Assembly (NCBI GenBank): GCA_963573385.1 | Contig: CAUYLG010021625.1 | Span: forward strand, 62,001 to 126,000 | DNA from: Cacajao melanocephalus | Lineage: Eukaryota > Chordata > Mammalia > Primates > Pitheciidae | Length of the DNA stretch: 64,000 nt | Direction of reading: 5' to 3' | In this document: piece after piece, positions 12,323 through 24,954 of the stretch | Numbering within the stretch: position 1 is the first letter of the stretch | How the letters are laid out: each line of letters starts with the position of its first letter | Program-made: the position numbers and the translations under genes | Notes under the pieces: generated by a model | What the model was told of the DNA's origin: nothing | Databases searched by the model: none | Seen by the model: the letters and a program-made list of their open reading frames with translations, nothing else

Positions 12323-13453
12323 AAAAGCCTTCCTTAATAACTATACCAGTCTACTTTCTTCTCCACAAAGTGGCTGAAGAAAGAAAATTAATACAGCAAG
12401 CTACTTAATCCTTTAAAGATTCCCAAGGAGAAAGCGCCAAGTACTCAAATACTTAGATGTTTTCTTGAAATTAGCATAATTGGTTACATAAGTATTTTTA
12501 GCTGCTAACAATGTACAGAAATCTCCAGAGTGCTAGTGGCTGCTAACACACTCACTTCTTGGCCAATATTTTACCAAGCCCTGAGTCATAGCCCTGAAAT
12601 CAATTCTGTCCTTTACTGCAAAATCATTACAGGGTCAGGGAAAATGATCCTTGTTGTTTAACCAGTGGGGGTGCTGGAAAATCAGGGGACATTATACTGA
12701 GCTTGTGTGATAAGGGTCTGATTGAAGTACGCCAAGCAGAGATGTGGAGACTGATCACGTTCAATTCCAGCCTGGCTCAGAAATAAACTCAAGGGGAAGA
12801 ATGCTTTCTATAATTCTCAGAATTATATGCACTCTATAATTCAGACTCACAATATTTTCACACATTCAGTTTCTCACAGAGTCTTTTCAATCTTTCTTCC
12901 AAAATGAGCATTCTAAAGATAAAACATATGATATGAGAAACTGAATCTGAGTATAAAATGATGTTAATCTATTGCCAAGTTTTTTGTGCCATCCTCCTTT
13001 CTTGAAAAAACAAAGTCTGAGTTCAAGAAAATGATGAGAGAGAAAATATTTGTCATGCAATTAGAAAAAGCACAGAACTGAGGCCACTCCAGCGGGAAGA
13101 TGTCGCTATTCTTCTTGCCATATCACATATTCCAAAAAATGTTAAGACTGTGGCAACCAGGAAGAAGAGAATTCAAGAGCTTTGGGGGTGGAAATGGGTC
13201 TTTTCTTCCCTCCTACAGATCTTAAAAGTCGTGCCTTTAGTGGAGGCGCCAGTGAAGGGCTCACTTCTCTGCTCGTTTGTAAATCCTTAGAGTTGGTCAT
13301 GAATTCCCAGGTCTGGTCTGGTATGTCTGAGCTAACGCTGCATGATCCAAAACCTGATGGTTTAAATAATCTGGCTTTTTTGTTTGCAGACACTCTGGGG
13401 GTGCTAGAATACACAGAACCTCAGTGCCCATGGTCAGACCATGACTCCTTCAG
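12323..13453. other. Unannotated stretch
   Basis: About 1.1 kb with no repeat I can name. The 12-base words ATTCAGTTTCTC (near 12865) and GAGAAACTGAAT (near 12935) are inverted copies. A 146-residue plus-strand frame at 13182-13622 runs into duplication copy B and shows no domain. Confidence 0.5.
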
Positions 13454-13706
13454 GCTTACAGGATTCCCATGCCACTTTCATTGTGAATTACTGAGTCCGG
13501 AGCCTGCTTTACCACCTCATTCTGGATTGTTCCCCATGGTTCAGTCTCTTGCCTTGACTAATTTAGGGCCAAGCAAGCAATGTTCATTTAGTACTCTATG
13601 GGCCACCATGCTAGGGAGCTAGGGACTATGGAGGAACAGAGGTCAATCATGGCCCCTGGATATGTTGAGGAGGGAGAGAAGAATGTTCACAAATAATTCA
13701 GTACAG
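13454..13706 (+). repeat. Direct duplication, copy B (partner 11229-11481)
   Basis: Collinear with copy A: the offset is 2226 at the start, 2224 in the middle and 2225 at the end, so indels nearly cancel out. The similarity stops sharply after AATTCAGTACAG, which marks a shared right-hand edge. Confidence 0.75.
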
Positions 13707-13864
13707 GACCTCTGTAACTCACTTTCCTACCATATGGATGCTCTCTTGCTGGCCAGTTGCTTAACAGGTATCCCGGAGAGAAAATCTGGCCCAAGAGGGA
13801 AACTTTGTTTGATGAGCTTGTGCATGAAGCACATGGAGAGGGACACAGAGTAAGGTGGCCCAGC

Positions 13865-13995
13865 AGCTTGATTATGTCCCCTACTGGACTGTGAGCTCCT
13901 TGTTTTGCTTATCTTTTTTGACTTTGTTTTGCTTATCTTGTTTGCTTATCTATTCTGCAGACAGTGACTGCATATAATGGTCACTCAGTAACAGG
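13865..13995 (+). mobile_element. L2 3' end, sense, with internal tandem
   Basis: CTACTGGACTGTGAGCTCCTTG is the classic L2 landmark. It is followed by two near copies of TTGTTTTGCTTATCTT at 13902-13945 and by GTCACTCAGTAACAG in place of the usual GCTCAATAAAT. Confidence 0.7.
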
Positions 13996-14029
13996 AGTTG
14001 CCAAGTTGATGAGGAGGAGGATGACAATA

Positions 14030-14305
14030 ATAAATAGCCATTTAATGAAAATGTACTATGTGCTGAGAGCTTTGCATACATTATTTCAGTAAGTTACTTT
14101 CACAACTCTTAATTTTTCAGATGAGTCTCTGAGGAGGCATACACACAACACAGTATATGAATAGTATGTTCTTCGTAAGTATCTGTTAGTTGCTGGTTGT
14201 GATTATTGTGTATATGTTAAAAAACTTGCCCGAGATTACACAGACTCTAACTAGGAGAATGGGATTTGAACCCACCTGCATTGGAGGCTAAAGCCCATGT
14301 TCATG
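14030..14305 (+). mobile_element. MIR SINE, sense, interrupted
   Basis: The MIR head (TTTAATGAAAATGTACTATG, GCATACATTATTTCAG) and tail (GCCCGAGATTACACAGACTC, GGGATTTGAACCCACCTGC) are clear. Roughly 80 bases at 14135-14215 between them, including GTATCTGTTAGTTGC, look like an inserted L2 or MIR tail. Confidence 0.8.
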
Positions 14306-14514
14306 AAAGGTCTCAAGTAAGGACAGACCACGCCGTTGTTCTCCTATCCAAAATGTTCATGTGGACAATTTTATCAAGGGGTCAATTTCCTCCTCTATTG
14401 CTACATGGTAGCAGAGGAAAGATGGCTGAGACAGTCCCAGACTTTTATTGCACATTATGGACAAACCAAGGGCTTGCTTTACAGAATAAATAATAATTTT
14501 TTTCTGTGTTATTT

Positions 14515-14533
14515 CATCCATCCATCCATCCAT
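14515..14533. repeat. (CATC)n microsatellite
   Basis: Four and a half copies of CATC at the left edge of an antisense L2 fragment. It corresponds to the L2 tail repeat (GAATGAATG on the other strand). Confidence 0.85.
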
Positions 14534-14535
14534 TT

Positions 14536-14660
14536 AGCAAAACTTCATTGAGCACCTACTGTGTGCTAGGAGGCTCTGAGGTAGGCACTAGAGAGAGAAC
14601 AAAATGTGACACATGGTTTTTTTGTTTTGAGAAATTGAGAAAGTTCCTTTCTTGCAAAGG
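14536..14660 (-). mobile_element. L2 3' end, antisense
   Basis: AAAACTTCATTGAGCACCTAC, GTGTGCTAGGAGGCTCTGAG and GGCACTAGAGAGAGAACAAAA match the reverse complement of the L2 tail. The (CATC)n next to it fits the L2 terminal short repeat. Confidence 0.7.
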
Positions 14661-15159
14661 AGACAGAAGAATGAATCAACAATTTTATTTCAAAGTTCTA
14701 GCAAGACTATTGATTAGAACTATCTGTCTAATTAAGAAGTTATGAGGACACAGTATTTCTAAAACATGTGGGATGCTAATTATGTGGCTGTTTACAAAAG
14801 TCTCTGAAAATGGTTTCAGATGTAAGAATGTGATAAGTTTATATTTTAACAAGAAATGTTTTTGCTATGGCATTTCCTAAGATGATGGTACCACTATTGC
14901 TGTTTAGTTCCTCATAATGTTTTTGGTTTGGAGAATTTTATGGGAACCCAATATTCTACCTCAACACCTTACTATTTAAAATTTCTTGTTGTCATTCGTC
15001 CAGTCAGCACATTTATTCCTTCAGTTATCTTATAGTCAGCGTTTTGGAGACAGCTTCCTTTTCAATTTGGATCTTGGCACCTTGGAAAGAGTGGCTTGAT
15101 CAAGAAAAGTGCTACATTCCTTCCCCCCCCCCCTTTTTTTAACTGCCTGTGACTGCCCT
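14661..15159. other. Unannotated stretch with C11T7 tract
   Basis: No family recognised. At 15123-15140 there are eleven C followed by seven T, a run prone to length error. Confidence 0.5.
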
Positions 15160-15290
15160 CTTAATAATACTTCACATTTATCTTGGCACTTAAGAGTTTT
15201 CAGAGTGCCTTCCTATACATTATCTTAATTAACTCTCTTAATTACCTGATGAAATAGGTCAAAAAGTATTCTTATTGCCATTTTTATTAG
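15160..15290 (+). mobile_element. MIR fragment, sense
   Basis: AATAATACTTCACATTTATC, AGAGTGCCTTCCTATACATTA and TCTCTTAATTACCTGATGAAA fit the MIR head and core (TTTAATCCTCACAACAACCC region). Degenerate. Confidence 0.6.
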
Positions 15291-16149
15291 TTCTACTAAA
15301 GTAATACATGTGGAAGACAGAAAAAATCCCATAGTAAGAAGTTAAAAGAATTAAAAAGAAAAGTTTACTGTTTCCTCACTTCTCTCTACACCGCTCCTCA
15401 GAGGTAGTCATTTTTAACTGTTTCTATCTTTACCTCTTTGGGCATTTATCTCCATAACATTGAATAATATCACTGTGTGTCCACTTCTTGATTTATCAGC
15501 CTTAGGTAGAATTTATTGATTACTTTCCATGAAAGATGAGAAATTTAGCTTATTTATATTTTCTTCCTCTCTCGTTCTAATTCTTGTTCTATATATTCAT
15601 TTTATAGTTCTTTCATTAAAAATCTTTATATTAAATAACATAGAACTTAACTCTGTATTTCTTGATGTCTCAACTTTAGAAAATATATATATTAACTCCA
15701 TTTATGGAAGATAAATACGTTTTACTCTTATACTTTCCTCCACCTCCTATCTTCCCTTTTTCTTTCCGACTTCTTTCAACTCTACCATTACTTTGATATT
15801 AAGGTTTTTAAATTTTGCCTTCTGCCCTATAACTATGATTAAGTCTTACATGCTTTTTTAACAAGTTGATTTTACAAACTTAAAACATGCTTATGTTAAT
15901 GTAATTATGAAATTATTTACTATAAGTCTAATTAGTGATTCGTGGAGGAAATGTATAACTGAACCTATGAAATTCAAAGGAGAATATTTAACCATCAAAA
16001 TCAAATGAGATAAACTTTCTCATGTAATATTGATTGTTAAAAATTATGCTATAATTTGGACCTCTGGATTTCTCATACAGCTTTTTGTTTCTCCTGGAAT
16101 TTTAAATTGTCTGCCTTTTCTTTTTTATTATAATTAATGCTGTTGTTTC
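15291..16149. other. Unannotated AT-rich stretch, possibly old L1
   Basis: TCTCTCTACACCGCTCCTCAG with AGGTAGTCATTTTTAACTG resembles a piece of old L1 3' sequence (CCAGAGGTAACCACTGTTAAC), but I cannot support it further. Confidence 0.35.
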
Positions 16150-16545
16150 ACTTTGCAGGCATGCCTCACTGCAGTAAGTATTGGCATCTGATAGCTTACA
16201 GATGACCAATTTTCCAAAGAATTACCTTTGGCCTAAGGAAGCTGCCTCATTAGGGAAGTTACTCCTTCCCATACAAGCCTCCTGCTGGCTGACTGACTGA
16301 CATGGAGTGCAATAGAGCAGCTTGCCTCAAGATGGGACATGTTCTCTGGTGCAATTTGTGATCTCTAGTGCCCTGTGAAGTCAGAGTACAGCTAATATTC
16401 ATTTGAGCCACGTTCCCGCTTAGCTTTTTCCCTACTCTGTATTGTTTCCATCATCCCCCTTTTCCAAAAAGCACTTCCTCAATAAATCACTTGTCAAAGA
16501 ATCTTCTTCTCAAACTGCTAGGGAACCCAACCTAAGATACTTGTT
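16150..16545 (+). mobile_element. Possible old LTR
   Basis: The end reads CACTTCCTCAATAAATCACTT, then GAATCTTCTTCTCAAACTGC and GGGAACCCAACCTAAGATAC. An AATAAA 60 bases before a GGGGAACCCAACCTAAGACA-type end is typical of ERV-type LTRs. The 5' edge is a guess. Confidence 0.4.
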
Positions 16546-16665
16546 GACAGATAGAATATTGTGTCTTCATCAAAACACTAATGATTATATGTGTATTGTA
16601 TTTAATAATATATAGATATATTTAATATAGTATTAGTATTAGTACATATTAGTACATACATATTA

Positions 16666-16722
16666 GTATATATGTGTGTGTGTGTATATATATGTATATA
16701 TATATATGTGTGTATATATATA

Positions 16723-16756
<34 letters not shown>

Positions 16757-16757
16757 C
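16666..16757. repeat. Alternating purine-pyrimidine tract, (TG)n(TA)n, 92 bases
   Basis: From the G at 16666 to the C at 16757 purines and pyrimidines alternate without a single break, in blocks of TG and TA. TG blocks favour left-handed DNA and TA blocks favour cruciform extrusion. It is preceded by repeated TATTAGTA words at 16628-16667. Confidence 0.95.
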
Positions 16758-16759
16758 TT

Positions 16760-17099
16760 TCCTGTGTTTTAAAAAGGAATTTGCTTTTTTTTTTGAAACT
16801 TGTGATTTCCTGATGAAGTTTGTATCAATTGCTCTCTAGGTATACTATACATCTAAAATACTGTTATTTCCTTAATTACCTCACTCCTGGGTTAGATTGA
16901 CACGCATATTATATATCTTTGCTTTCTTGGGTTCCTTTTTGTATTAACAATATGTAAGTGAAATTTCAAGCAATTTTCACAAAAAATTGTGAAATGGGGC
17001 AGATTTTCTGAGTCATAATGAGTCTGAAAATCTGTTTGCATTAACTTTATGATTTGACAACTTGACCAAACATATAATTGTAGCCTCAAAATAATTTAC
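16760..17099. other. Unannotated AT-rich stretch
   Basis: No repeat or frame of interest. Confidence 0.45.
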
Positions 17100-17640
17100 C
17101 CTCATTCCTCAAAAGCAATGCTCTATTGTATTTTAGTTTCTAAGATTGCTGATGGCAAATCAGATGTCAGATTGATTCTTTTGAGAGGTGAAATAATCAG
17201 ATTTTTTTGAGTAGTAAGGTAAGTAGGGAATCTATTTTTCCCTAGACGATTTTAGCTTTTTTTACTTTTGGGTTTTCTGAAATTTCATCCATAGGGGCAC
17301 TCAGTAACCTCTTTCAATCTGACAACTCCATGTTTTCTTCAGCTCTAGGACATTTTCTTCAATTATACCTTTAATTGTTAAAGCTCCTGTGTTCTCCTTC
17401 CAGAATTCATATTTGATACACAAAATTTATCTTCCATATTCCTTAACTTTTTGTTCTCTTGGTTTTCTTTTAACATGAAAAAAATATGCTTAACTTTCTG
17501 GAAGGTTTTTACAATTTTACCTCTATTTTGGTCCCTCTCTTTTAAGCTGTTGCAGTATTTTTTACACAAATGGAAGAAATCCTTGGCTTTCCATTTATAT
17601 TTACGAATACAGTGCCAGGTCGTTATGATGGGGAGCTAGT
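17100..17640 (-). mobile_element. Possible old L1-derived relic
   Basis: GATGGCAAATCAGATGTCAGA with TTGATTCTTTTGAGAGGTG, then TTTTTACTTTTGGGTTTTC and CATATTCCTTAACTTTTTG follow a mammalian-wide sequence I associate with L1 (GATGAGAAATCAGATGTCAG ... CTCTTTATCTTTGGTTTTC). Family and strand are uncertain. Confidence 0.35.
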
Positions 17641-18014
17641 GTGACTTTCCTCTGCCAACTCCATTTTTGCCAGCCTCTCTGGGCATGGTTCATAAAGAGG
17701 GAGAAAATCTGGTATAGTCATTTCAATAAAGGATGTTTAATTAATTGTGCTTACTGTCATCCCCAGCCCACTACTGCTTTCATAATAAGTTAACTCTGGG
17801 CTTGCAACAATCCTGAGTCTCAGAGGGAAGAACAATTCCAACTCTTATCTCTACTGCAGTCTTCTGTAAGTGTCCTGGGTTGTGACTTTCTGCCTAAACA
17901 TGAAGTCACTGTAATGACTTCAGTGCTCACTACTATTACGGATGTGTCCCCTGTTACACACCTTTATTGTTAACCCATGTGATGTTAGTCAGCTCTCCTG
18001 AAACAAAGCTCTAT
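17641..18014. other. Unannotated stretch
   Basis: Nothing recognised apart from a short hairpin, TGAAGTCA and TGACTTCA spaced by six bases near 17901. Confidence 0.45.
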
Positions 18015-18125
18015 CATTACCATTTTATGATTCCTGAAATTTGGGCACAGCTTTGTCAAATGATTATTAAGTGGTGGAACAAGAATACTGGTTTTCTGCT
18101 TTCTACTCTAATGGTCTTATCCTTT
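18015..18125 (+). mobile_element. MIR fragment, sense
   Basis: TACCATTTTATGATTCCTGAA, GGGCACAGCTTTGTCAAATG and TATTAAGTGGTGGAACAAG follow the MIR core and its TAAGTGGCAGAGC segment. Confidence 0.7.
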
Positions 18126-18835
18126 CTCCCCACTTCTTCATCACCTCATGTCCTCTCAGTCCTATCAGTGAAATTCAATGCAGCTGTACAGAAATGTTTA
18201 CAAGCAGAATTTTGAGCATGTACATTTGCTCATTAGAGTCAGATGTAAGGAAGGACAATGCATTTGTATTTGCATTGAATATTTTCCCTAACTCAATGTC
18301 ACTTTTACTCTTCTCTTTGGTTTTCATGGAAATGTCAGAGGTAAAAATATTTTGAAACTTTTTAGTTTAAAACCTATTGTAAATCATTTTCAGGAAGAGC
18401 TTTAAAATAAATTGGTTGGGTGGAGAATGAAGCATTTTTTTAAAAATGTCATTGTGACCTATGAACATTGCATTTATTAGTTCCTAGTTTGGTTCCAATT
18501 TCTGAAACCTAGTGTTGGGTGGGATGAAGGAAAGACATATAAATGACTTTCATCTGCTGTGGAGTCAAAACATGTACTTTCCTTAACCTCATTTACACCC
18601 ACCTGTATTTTCCCTCTCTTTGCCAGTTTTTGTACCCATGAATAATTTTTTAAAAGAGAAGCTGAAGCATGGAATTATGGCTGTTGTTTATACACATAGA
18701 ATTTGTTAAACAAAGTGGCTTAAAATCTCTCACTTTTATTTTCAGAAAACCACAGTTAATATTGCCAGAAAGAAATAGGTATAAAGAAGGAGTTCTTTTT
18801 TACCTGGGAAATCCAAGGGCAGAGAATAACAATTC
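18126..18835. other. Unannotated stretch
   Basis: No repeat named. AT-rich in places. Short frames only. Confidence 0.45.
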
Positions 18836-19017
18836 ACTCCTTCAATGAGCAAATATCTATTGAGTAGCTTTTACTGTGTCCAGACATTGTTGGAAACTTG
18901 GAATAAAAGCTTAGACAAAATGAAGAGCATATCAGAGATGGCCTTTTTCTTCATGGAACATTTAATCTAGTGGGGGAGACAGACATGATTTAAGTAATAG
19001 AAATATATAGTAAAATA

Positions 19018-19376
19018 CAGATGGTTCCTAATTTATGATGATTAAACTTATGAATTATTTACTTTGCAATGGTGCTAAAGTGGTAGGCATTCAGTAGACA
19101 TTGTACTTACAGTACTCATATAATAATTTTCTTTTTTAGTATCAGTATTCAACAAATTACATGAGATATTCAACACTTTATTTTAAAATTGGCTTTCTGT
19201 TAGATAATTTGTAATATAATATACATTTTCGGAGCACCTTTAAGGCAGGCTAGGCAAAGCTATGAAGTTCAGTAAGTTAGATGTATTCAGTGCATTTTCA
19301 ACTTATGGTATTTTCAACTTAGGATGGGTTTATTGGGACATAACCCCACTGTAAGTCTCTAGCTATCATCTGTAAT
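19018..19376 (+). mobile_element. MER8-like Tigger element
   Basis: The 5' part (ACAGATGGTTCCTAATTTATG, GCAATGGTGCTAAAGTGG, GCATTCAGTAGACATTGTAC) and the 3' part (AGGCAGGCTAGGCAAAGC, CAACTTAGGATGGGTTTATT, GGACATAACCCCACTGTAAG) match the Tc1/mariner Tigger-group element I know as MER8. The middle is shortened. Its ends (ACAGATGG and CATCTGTA) are complementary, as expected for terminal inverted repeats. Confidence 0.8.
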
Positions 19377-19526
19377 AAACTGGGAGAATTGCCATGAAGG
19401 GAAAGTACATGCACAGTACCATTGACAGCTGGGGGAAGATAGGCATGGAAGGCTTTTCAAGAGGAGGGACATTTGAGATGTATTCTGAAGGCTAAGAGAG
19501 CAGAGTGGAAGGAGGAGAGAATTTTA

Positions 19527-19893
<367 letters not shown>

Positions 19894-21159
19894 AAATGCT
19901 GAAGAGGCTGTAGATGCAGGCAGAATGCAATGTACCAAGGGCTTGAGGGTTTGGGCACTGTGGGGAGACTCTGAAGGGGAAGCCTGACTTAAGTCTTGTT
20001 CTAACAACATATATTGTGGGGCTCAAACTGGAGGCCGGCGAGAGAGGAGAACAGGAGTTCAGCCAGAAGGCCATGTTAGTAGCCTAGGTGAAAACAGTAG
20101 TAACTTGGACAAAAGTTTTGTAAAGATATAAAGGAAAATGGATGGATTTAAGAAGCAATAAGGAAGTAGAATTTTCAGGGCAGGTGGTAGATTAACTTGG
20201 AGAGTAAGAAAGAAGACATTTGGACATCAAAGACATCCTCTTTCACAGATGGCTGCACACTGGAGGAAACTTACCATTTCTGGGCAAACGATACTTGAGA
20301 TGGGTCTGAGAATGGGTCCAATCTTATCAATTAGAGATGAGAAATGCTCTTTAAGGGGAAGGGAAATATAATGGAATGAAAGAGATAGGAGTAATATAAT
20401 CCAAGGTACAAAACAAAAGTAGAAGAGTAGGATGAAAGGATTAGGGTAGGAGGGAAGAGAGAAATGTGAGTGGTGAGGCAAGAAAGAGAGGTTGAGACTG
20501 GATTAGGTGTAAAGACAGGGGTAGGAAAGATAGATGTAGAGCTGTGAATTTATCTAAGAAGCTGATACTATTCTCTACACAGTGAACTCAGGAAATTAAG
20601 ATTAAAACGAATGGTGCCATGGCTCTAAGGTTTCAAGTCTCGATAAGTAGAAGGGTGATAGTCTGTTACCAACAATAAAGAAGCCATGTTTTTAAGTTAG
20701 AGGGGCCGGCAGGACTTTTAAGTAGAAATATTTATCAGGCATTAGAAAATGTATGACTTGAAGTTCAGGACTGAAGATGAGGATTTGGAAGTCATCTTCA
20801 AATAGTTAAAGCTGGGTTGGGGCAGGGGTGAAATTGATGAGATCACCAAGGAATTAAGTGTAAGAATTTCAGAAAGCAGACCCAATTTAACAACCTTAGA
20901 AAATGTCCTATACAAAGGGCATAAAGAAGGGTTGTTGATGACAGGGGCAGAGAAGAGCCATCAGAAAGGCAGGAAATGAGAAAGAGGAACGTAATGTCAG
21001 AAAAAGCAGGGTGGCTGAGAGTTGCAGGAGAAACAAAGGTGTTAACAATGATAAATTCCTCACCCTTTGGGTCTTAGGTTAATATTGAAAGGTCTGGGGA
21101 AAAGTTCCTTAGGCTTGAAGCAAAGAAACAGAAAAGATAGGACCAAAAGACTGTAGGGC

Positions 21160-22524
<1,365 letters not shown>

Positions 22525-22670
22525 GGCACAGATATTGGAATCAGGAAGACTAGGGTCTAAGTCCCTGCTCTGTACCTGCTAATATGGCCCCAGTCAAGTT
22601 ACATCATATTTCTGGGTCTCAGATTCATCATGTAAAAGCAGGAAGTACTATAATTGGACCTATCTTCAGC
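22525..22670 (-). mobile_element. MIR SINE, antisense
   Basis: AGGAAGACTAGGGTCTAAGTC, CTGCTCTGTACCTGCTAATA and GTCAAGTTACATCATATTTC followed by TGGGTCTCAGATTCATC read as reverse-complement MIR. Confidence 0.82.
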
Positions 22671-22964
22671 TATATACTGATGACTCATGAATCTGTGTTT
22701 TTGCCCAGATCTCTTTCCTAAGTTCTCTACCCTGTGTCCAGTTGCTTTCTGGGCCATCTCTATGTGGGTGTTTCACAAGCAACTCAAACTCAATTTTTCT
22801 AGAGATTACGGCATTTTACGTGCTGAGAGTGGGAAGTAGCGGTGGAGCATTCTCTGAATTCAGGATGGAGAGGTCCTTGTTCACCTTGTATAAAGCTGAG
22901 GCTGTATGGGAAGTAAGGGAGCATCCCTGCCACCCATTCTCCCTGTTGGTGTCTGAGGGTGCTG

Positions 22965-23086
22965 TTTAGTTATTGACTTTGTACTTTTAAGAAGTTGCCT
23001 AATTTCTTTGAGCCTTGGTTTGCACATTTATAAGCTCAGGAGGTTGGACAGGACCATTTCTAAGGTCTCTTCCAACTCTAATGTGA
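22965..23086 (-). mobile_element. MIR3-like SINE, antisense
   Basis: TTTGAGCCTTGGTTTGCAC, AGGAGGTTGGACAGGACC and AAGGTCTCTTCCAACTCTAA are diagnostic of the MIR3 variant in reverse. An Alu follows directly. Confidence 0.75.
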
Positions 23087-23345
23087 TTTTATTTTTTTAA
23101 AAATTGAGACAGAGTCTCAGTCTGTTGCCCAAGGTGGAGTACAGTGGGACCTCATCATGGCTCACTACAGCCTCTACTTCCCAGGCTCAAGTTATCCTCC
23201 CACTTCAGCCTCCCGAACAGCTGTGACTCCAGGTGCATGCCACCGCACCTGGCTAATTTTTTTTAGAAAGGGGGTTTTGCTATGTTGCCCAAGCTTATTT
23301 CTAACTCCTGAGCTTAAGCTATCCGCCTGTCTTGGCCTCCCAGAT
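23087..23345 (-). mobile_element. AluJ element, antisense, 5' truncated
   Basis: GACAGAGTCTCAGTCTGTTGC to GTCTTGGCCTCCCAGATTTG. It stops before the usual GGATTACAGGCG end, so the Alu 5' end is missing. Old type by its box sequences. Confidence 0.88.
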
Positions 23346-23385
23346 TTGATTTTACTTTGTAGTTACTCCTTTCCCCCTCAAGACT

Positions 23386-23530
23386 TTTGAATTCCATTTA
23401 TTTCTCTCTCTTGACACCCCTTCCCCTCCTTTCTAAATGTATAGGTTGGTGGTCAAAAGAAGTTTAAAAATCTTGGGGAAGCTAGACAAGAATGCATATG
23501 TTACCCATATACTTGGGTCCTCTATGTATT
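23386..23530 (+). repeat. Inverted duplication, arm 1 (partner 24765-24914)
   Basis: The reverse complement of 24765-24914 aligns along the whole arm, with exact words such as CATTTATTTCTCTC, TCCTTTCTAA, TGTATAGGTTGGTGGT and CTTGGGTCCTCTATGTATT. Identity by eye is about 85 percent over 145-150 bases. I do not recognise the sequence as a named repeat. Confidence 0.88.
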
Positions 23531-23541
23531 GACTTCTGTTT

Positions 23542-23576
23542 TCAACTTAAGCCTATGAAAAATAGGCTTAAGTTGA
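23542..23576. repeat. Perfect 14-bp hairpin with 7-nt loop
   Basis: TCAACTTAAGCCTA at 23542-23555 and its exact complement TAGGCTTAAGTTGA at 23563-23576 flank the loop TGAAAAA. It begins 11 bases inside the inner edge of inverted-duplication arm 1. No run of T follows, and no role is known. Confidence 0.97.
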
Positions 23577-23904
23577 TCCTTCAGATATTCTAGGATATTT
23601 TCAAAGTGGCCCAGATCGAACTGGTTTTTAACTTGGAGGCATTGGTCTCAGTCACATCACTTATTGGCAATTCAATTGTTTTTTGTCAGAAATATTGGCT
23701 CTAATCAGCAACTTTAGCCAAATGTCTTTATGAAGATGCATCATCAAAGGGAAAGAAGTCTATTCAGATTATCTTTCAAACCAAATTTCAACAACTTTAG
23801 TAAACAGTAAGATTTCCATCAGAAAGAGGTCACCTGATGGCTCAATCTTCCCAGGGTACCATGTTAGTACACATCTAGGAATTCCTCTGTCAATTGCTGA
23901 TATG
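23577..23904. other. Unannotated stretch
   Basis: Part of the spacer between the inverted arms. No repeat recognised. Confidence 0.5.
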
Positions 23905-24233
23905 GCTGATTCCTTGTCATTGTTCAAAATTCAGCTCAAATGTTATCTTCTCTTAGGATACTGCCTTGACCATCCTAGTTAACACAGTCCTCCAACTCTT
24001 TGGTCACTTTACCACATCACTGTGTTTTATTGTTAATAGCATTTATCACTGCCTGAAATTGCAGTGTTCATTTATTTGTTTATTCCATGTCTTTTCCTTT
24101 ACAAAATGAAAGCTCAATGGAAACTGGAAGTTTATTCATCTTGTTCATTAATATATACCCAGCAGTTAGATAAGTGCACACACAAAGTAGGTGCTTGAGT
24201 ACATACATACCATAGTGAATGAATGAACTTTTG
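23905..24233 (+). mobile_element. L2 3' end, sense
   Basis: The complete L2 tail order is visible: CAGCTCAAATGTTATCTTCTC, GATACTGCCTTGACCATCC, GCATTTATCACTGCCTG, CCAGCAGTTAGATAAGTGC, AAGTAGGTGCTTGAGTAC and a final GTGAATGAATGAA short repeat. Confidence 0.88.
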
Positions 24234-24764
24234 GGATGTGCAAGAGTTTACTTAATACATTCATCCAACAACCTCAAATGTTAGGTCTTCCATCTGATCG
24301 CTGTGGAAAATGAATGGTTTAATAGCCCTAAGGGTATTAACACTGAACTAGGTGGTCTCTTATGCAATCTGATATTCTCTGCTTTCCAGCCATAATATAT
24401 CACTATTAGCTAGGTAATGCTATCTACATGGAAATTATATAGATATATACACACATTTGCCTTTTCTAAAATTCTTATTGCTTGAAATAAATAATAATCA
24501 ATAACACTTTTTTTTTAAAAAAAGTAGTTTACTTTTTTAAAAAGCTGAATAATCCTTTCTTCAAATGAAAATCTTACGAGGAAGCCTAATAGATAAAAAT
24601 ATTATGAGGAAGCCCAATACATATGAAACAAAATGAAGCCAACTGAAAGAAGTAAGAATGAGCCAAAAAATGGGGAGGATTTACAGTTTTATCTGCTCCC
24701 TGGAAGTAAAATCTTTTTTCTCATGGCAGCCCCTGGAATAGTTTGATTATTACTGGATTACAAT
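24234..24764. other. Unannotated AT-rich stretch
   Basis: Runs of T and A near 24508-24545 can pair with each other. No named repeat. Confidence 0.45.
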
Positions 24765-24914
24765 AATACATAGAGGACCCAAGTGTAGAACAGGTAACAT
24801 ACGCATTCTTGCCTAGTTTTGCTAAGATTTTTCAACCTTCTTTACACCACCAACCTATACACTTAGAAAGGAGGGGGAGGGGTATCAAGGGAGAGAAATA
24901 AATGAAAACTCAAA
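24765..24914 (-). repeat. Inverted duplication, arm 2 (partner 23386-23530)
   Basis: The opposite-orientation copy of arm 1, separated from it by 1234 bases that include the L2 tail. The outer edge overlaps a second perfect inverted repeat at 24912-24946. Confidence 0.88.
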
Positions 24915-24946
24915 TATTACTTATTATTATTATATAAGTAATATTT
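24912..24946. repeat. Perfect 13-bp inverted repeat with 9-nt loop
   Basis: AAATATTACTTAT at 24912-24924 and ATAAGTAATATTT at 24934-24946 flank TATTATTAT. All A/T except one G-C pair. Confidence 0.97.
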
Positions 24947-24954
24947 TTTGGGTA

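Noticed and set aside
13182..13622. 146-residue frame
   Set aside because: It runs into duplication copy B and antisense L2 and shows no protein features.
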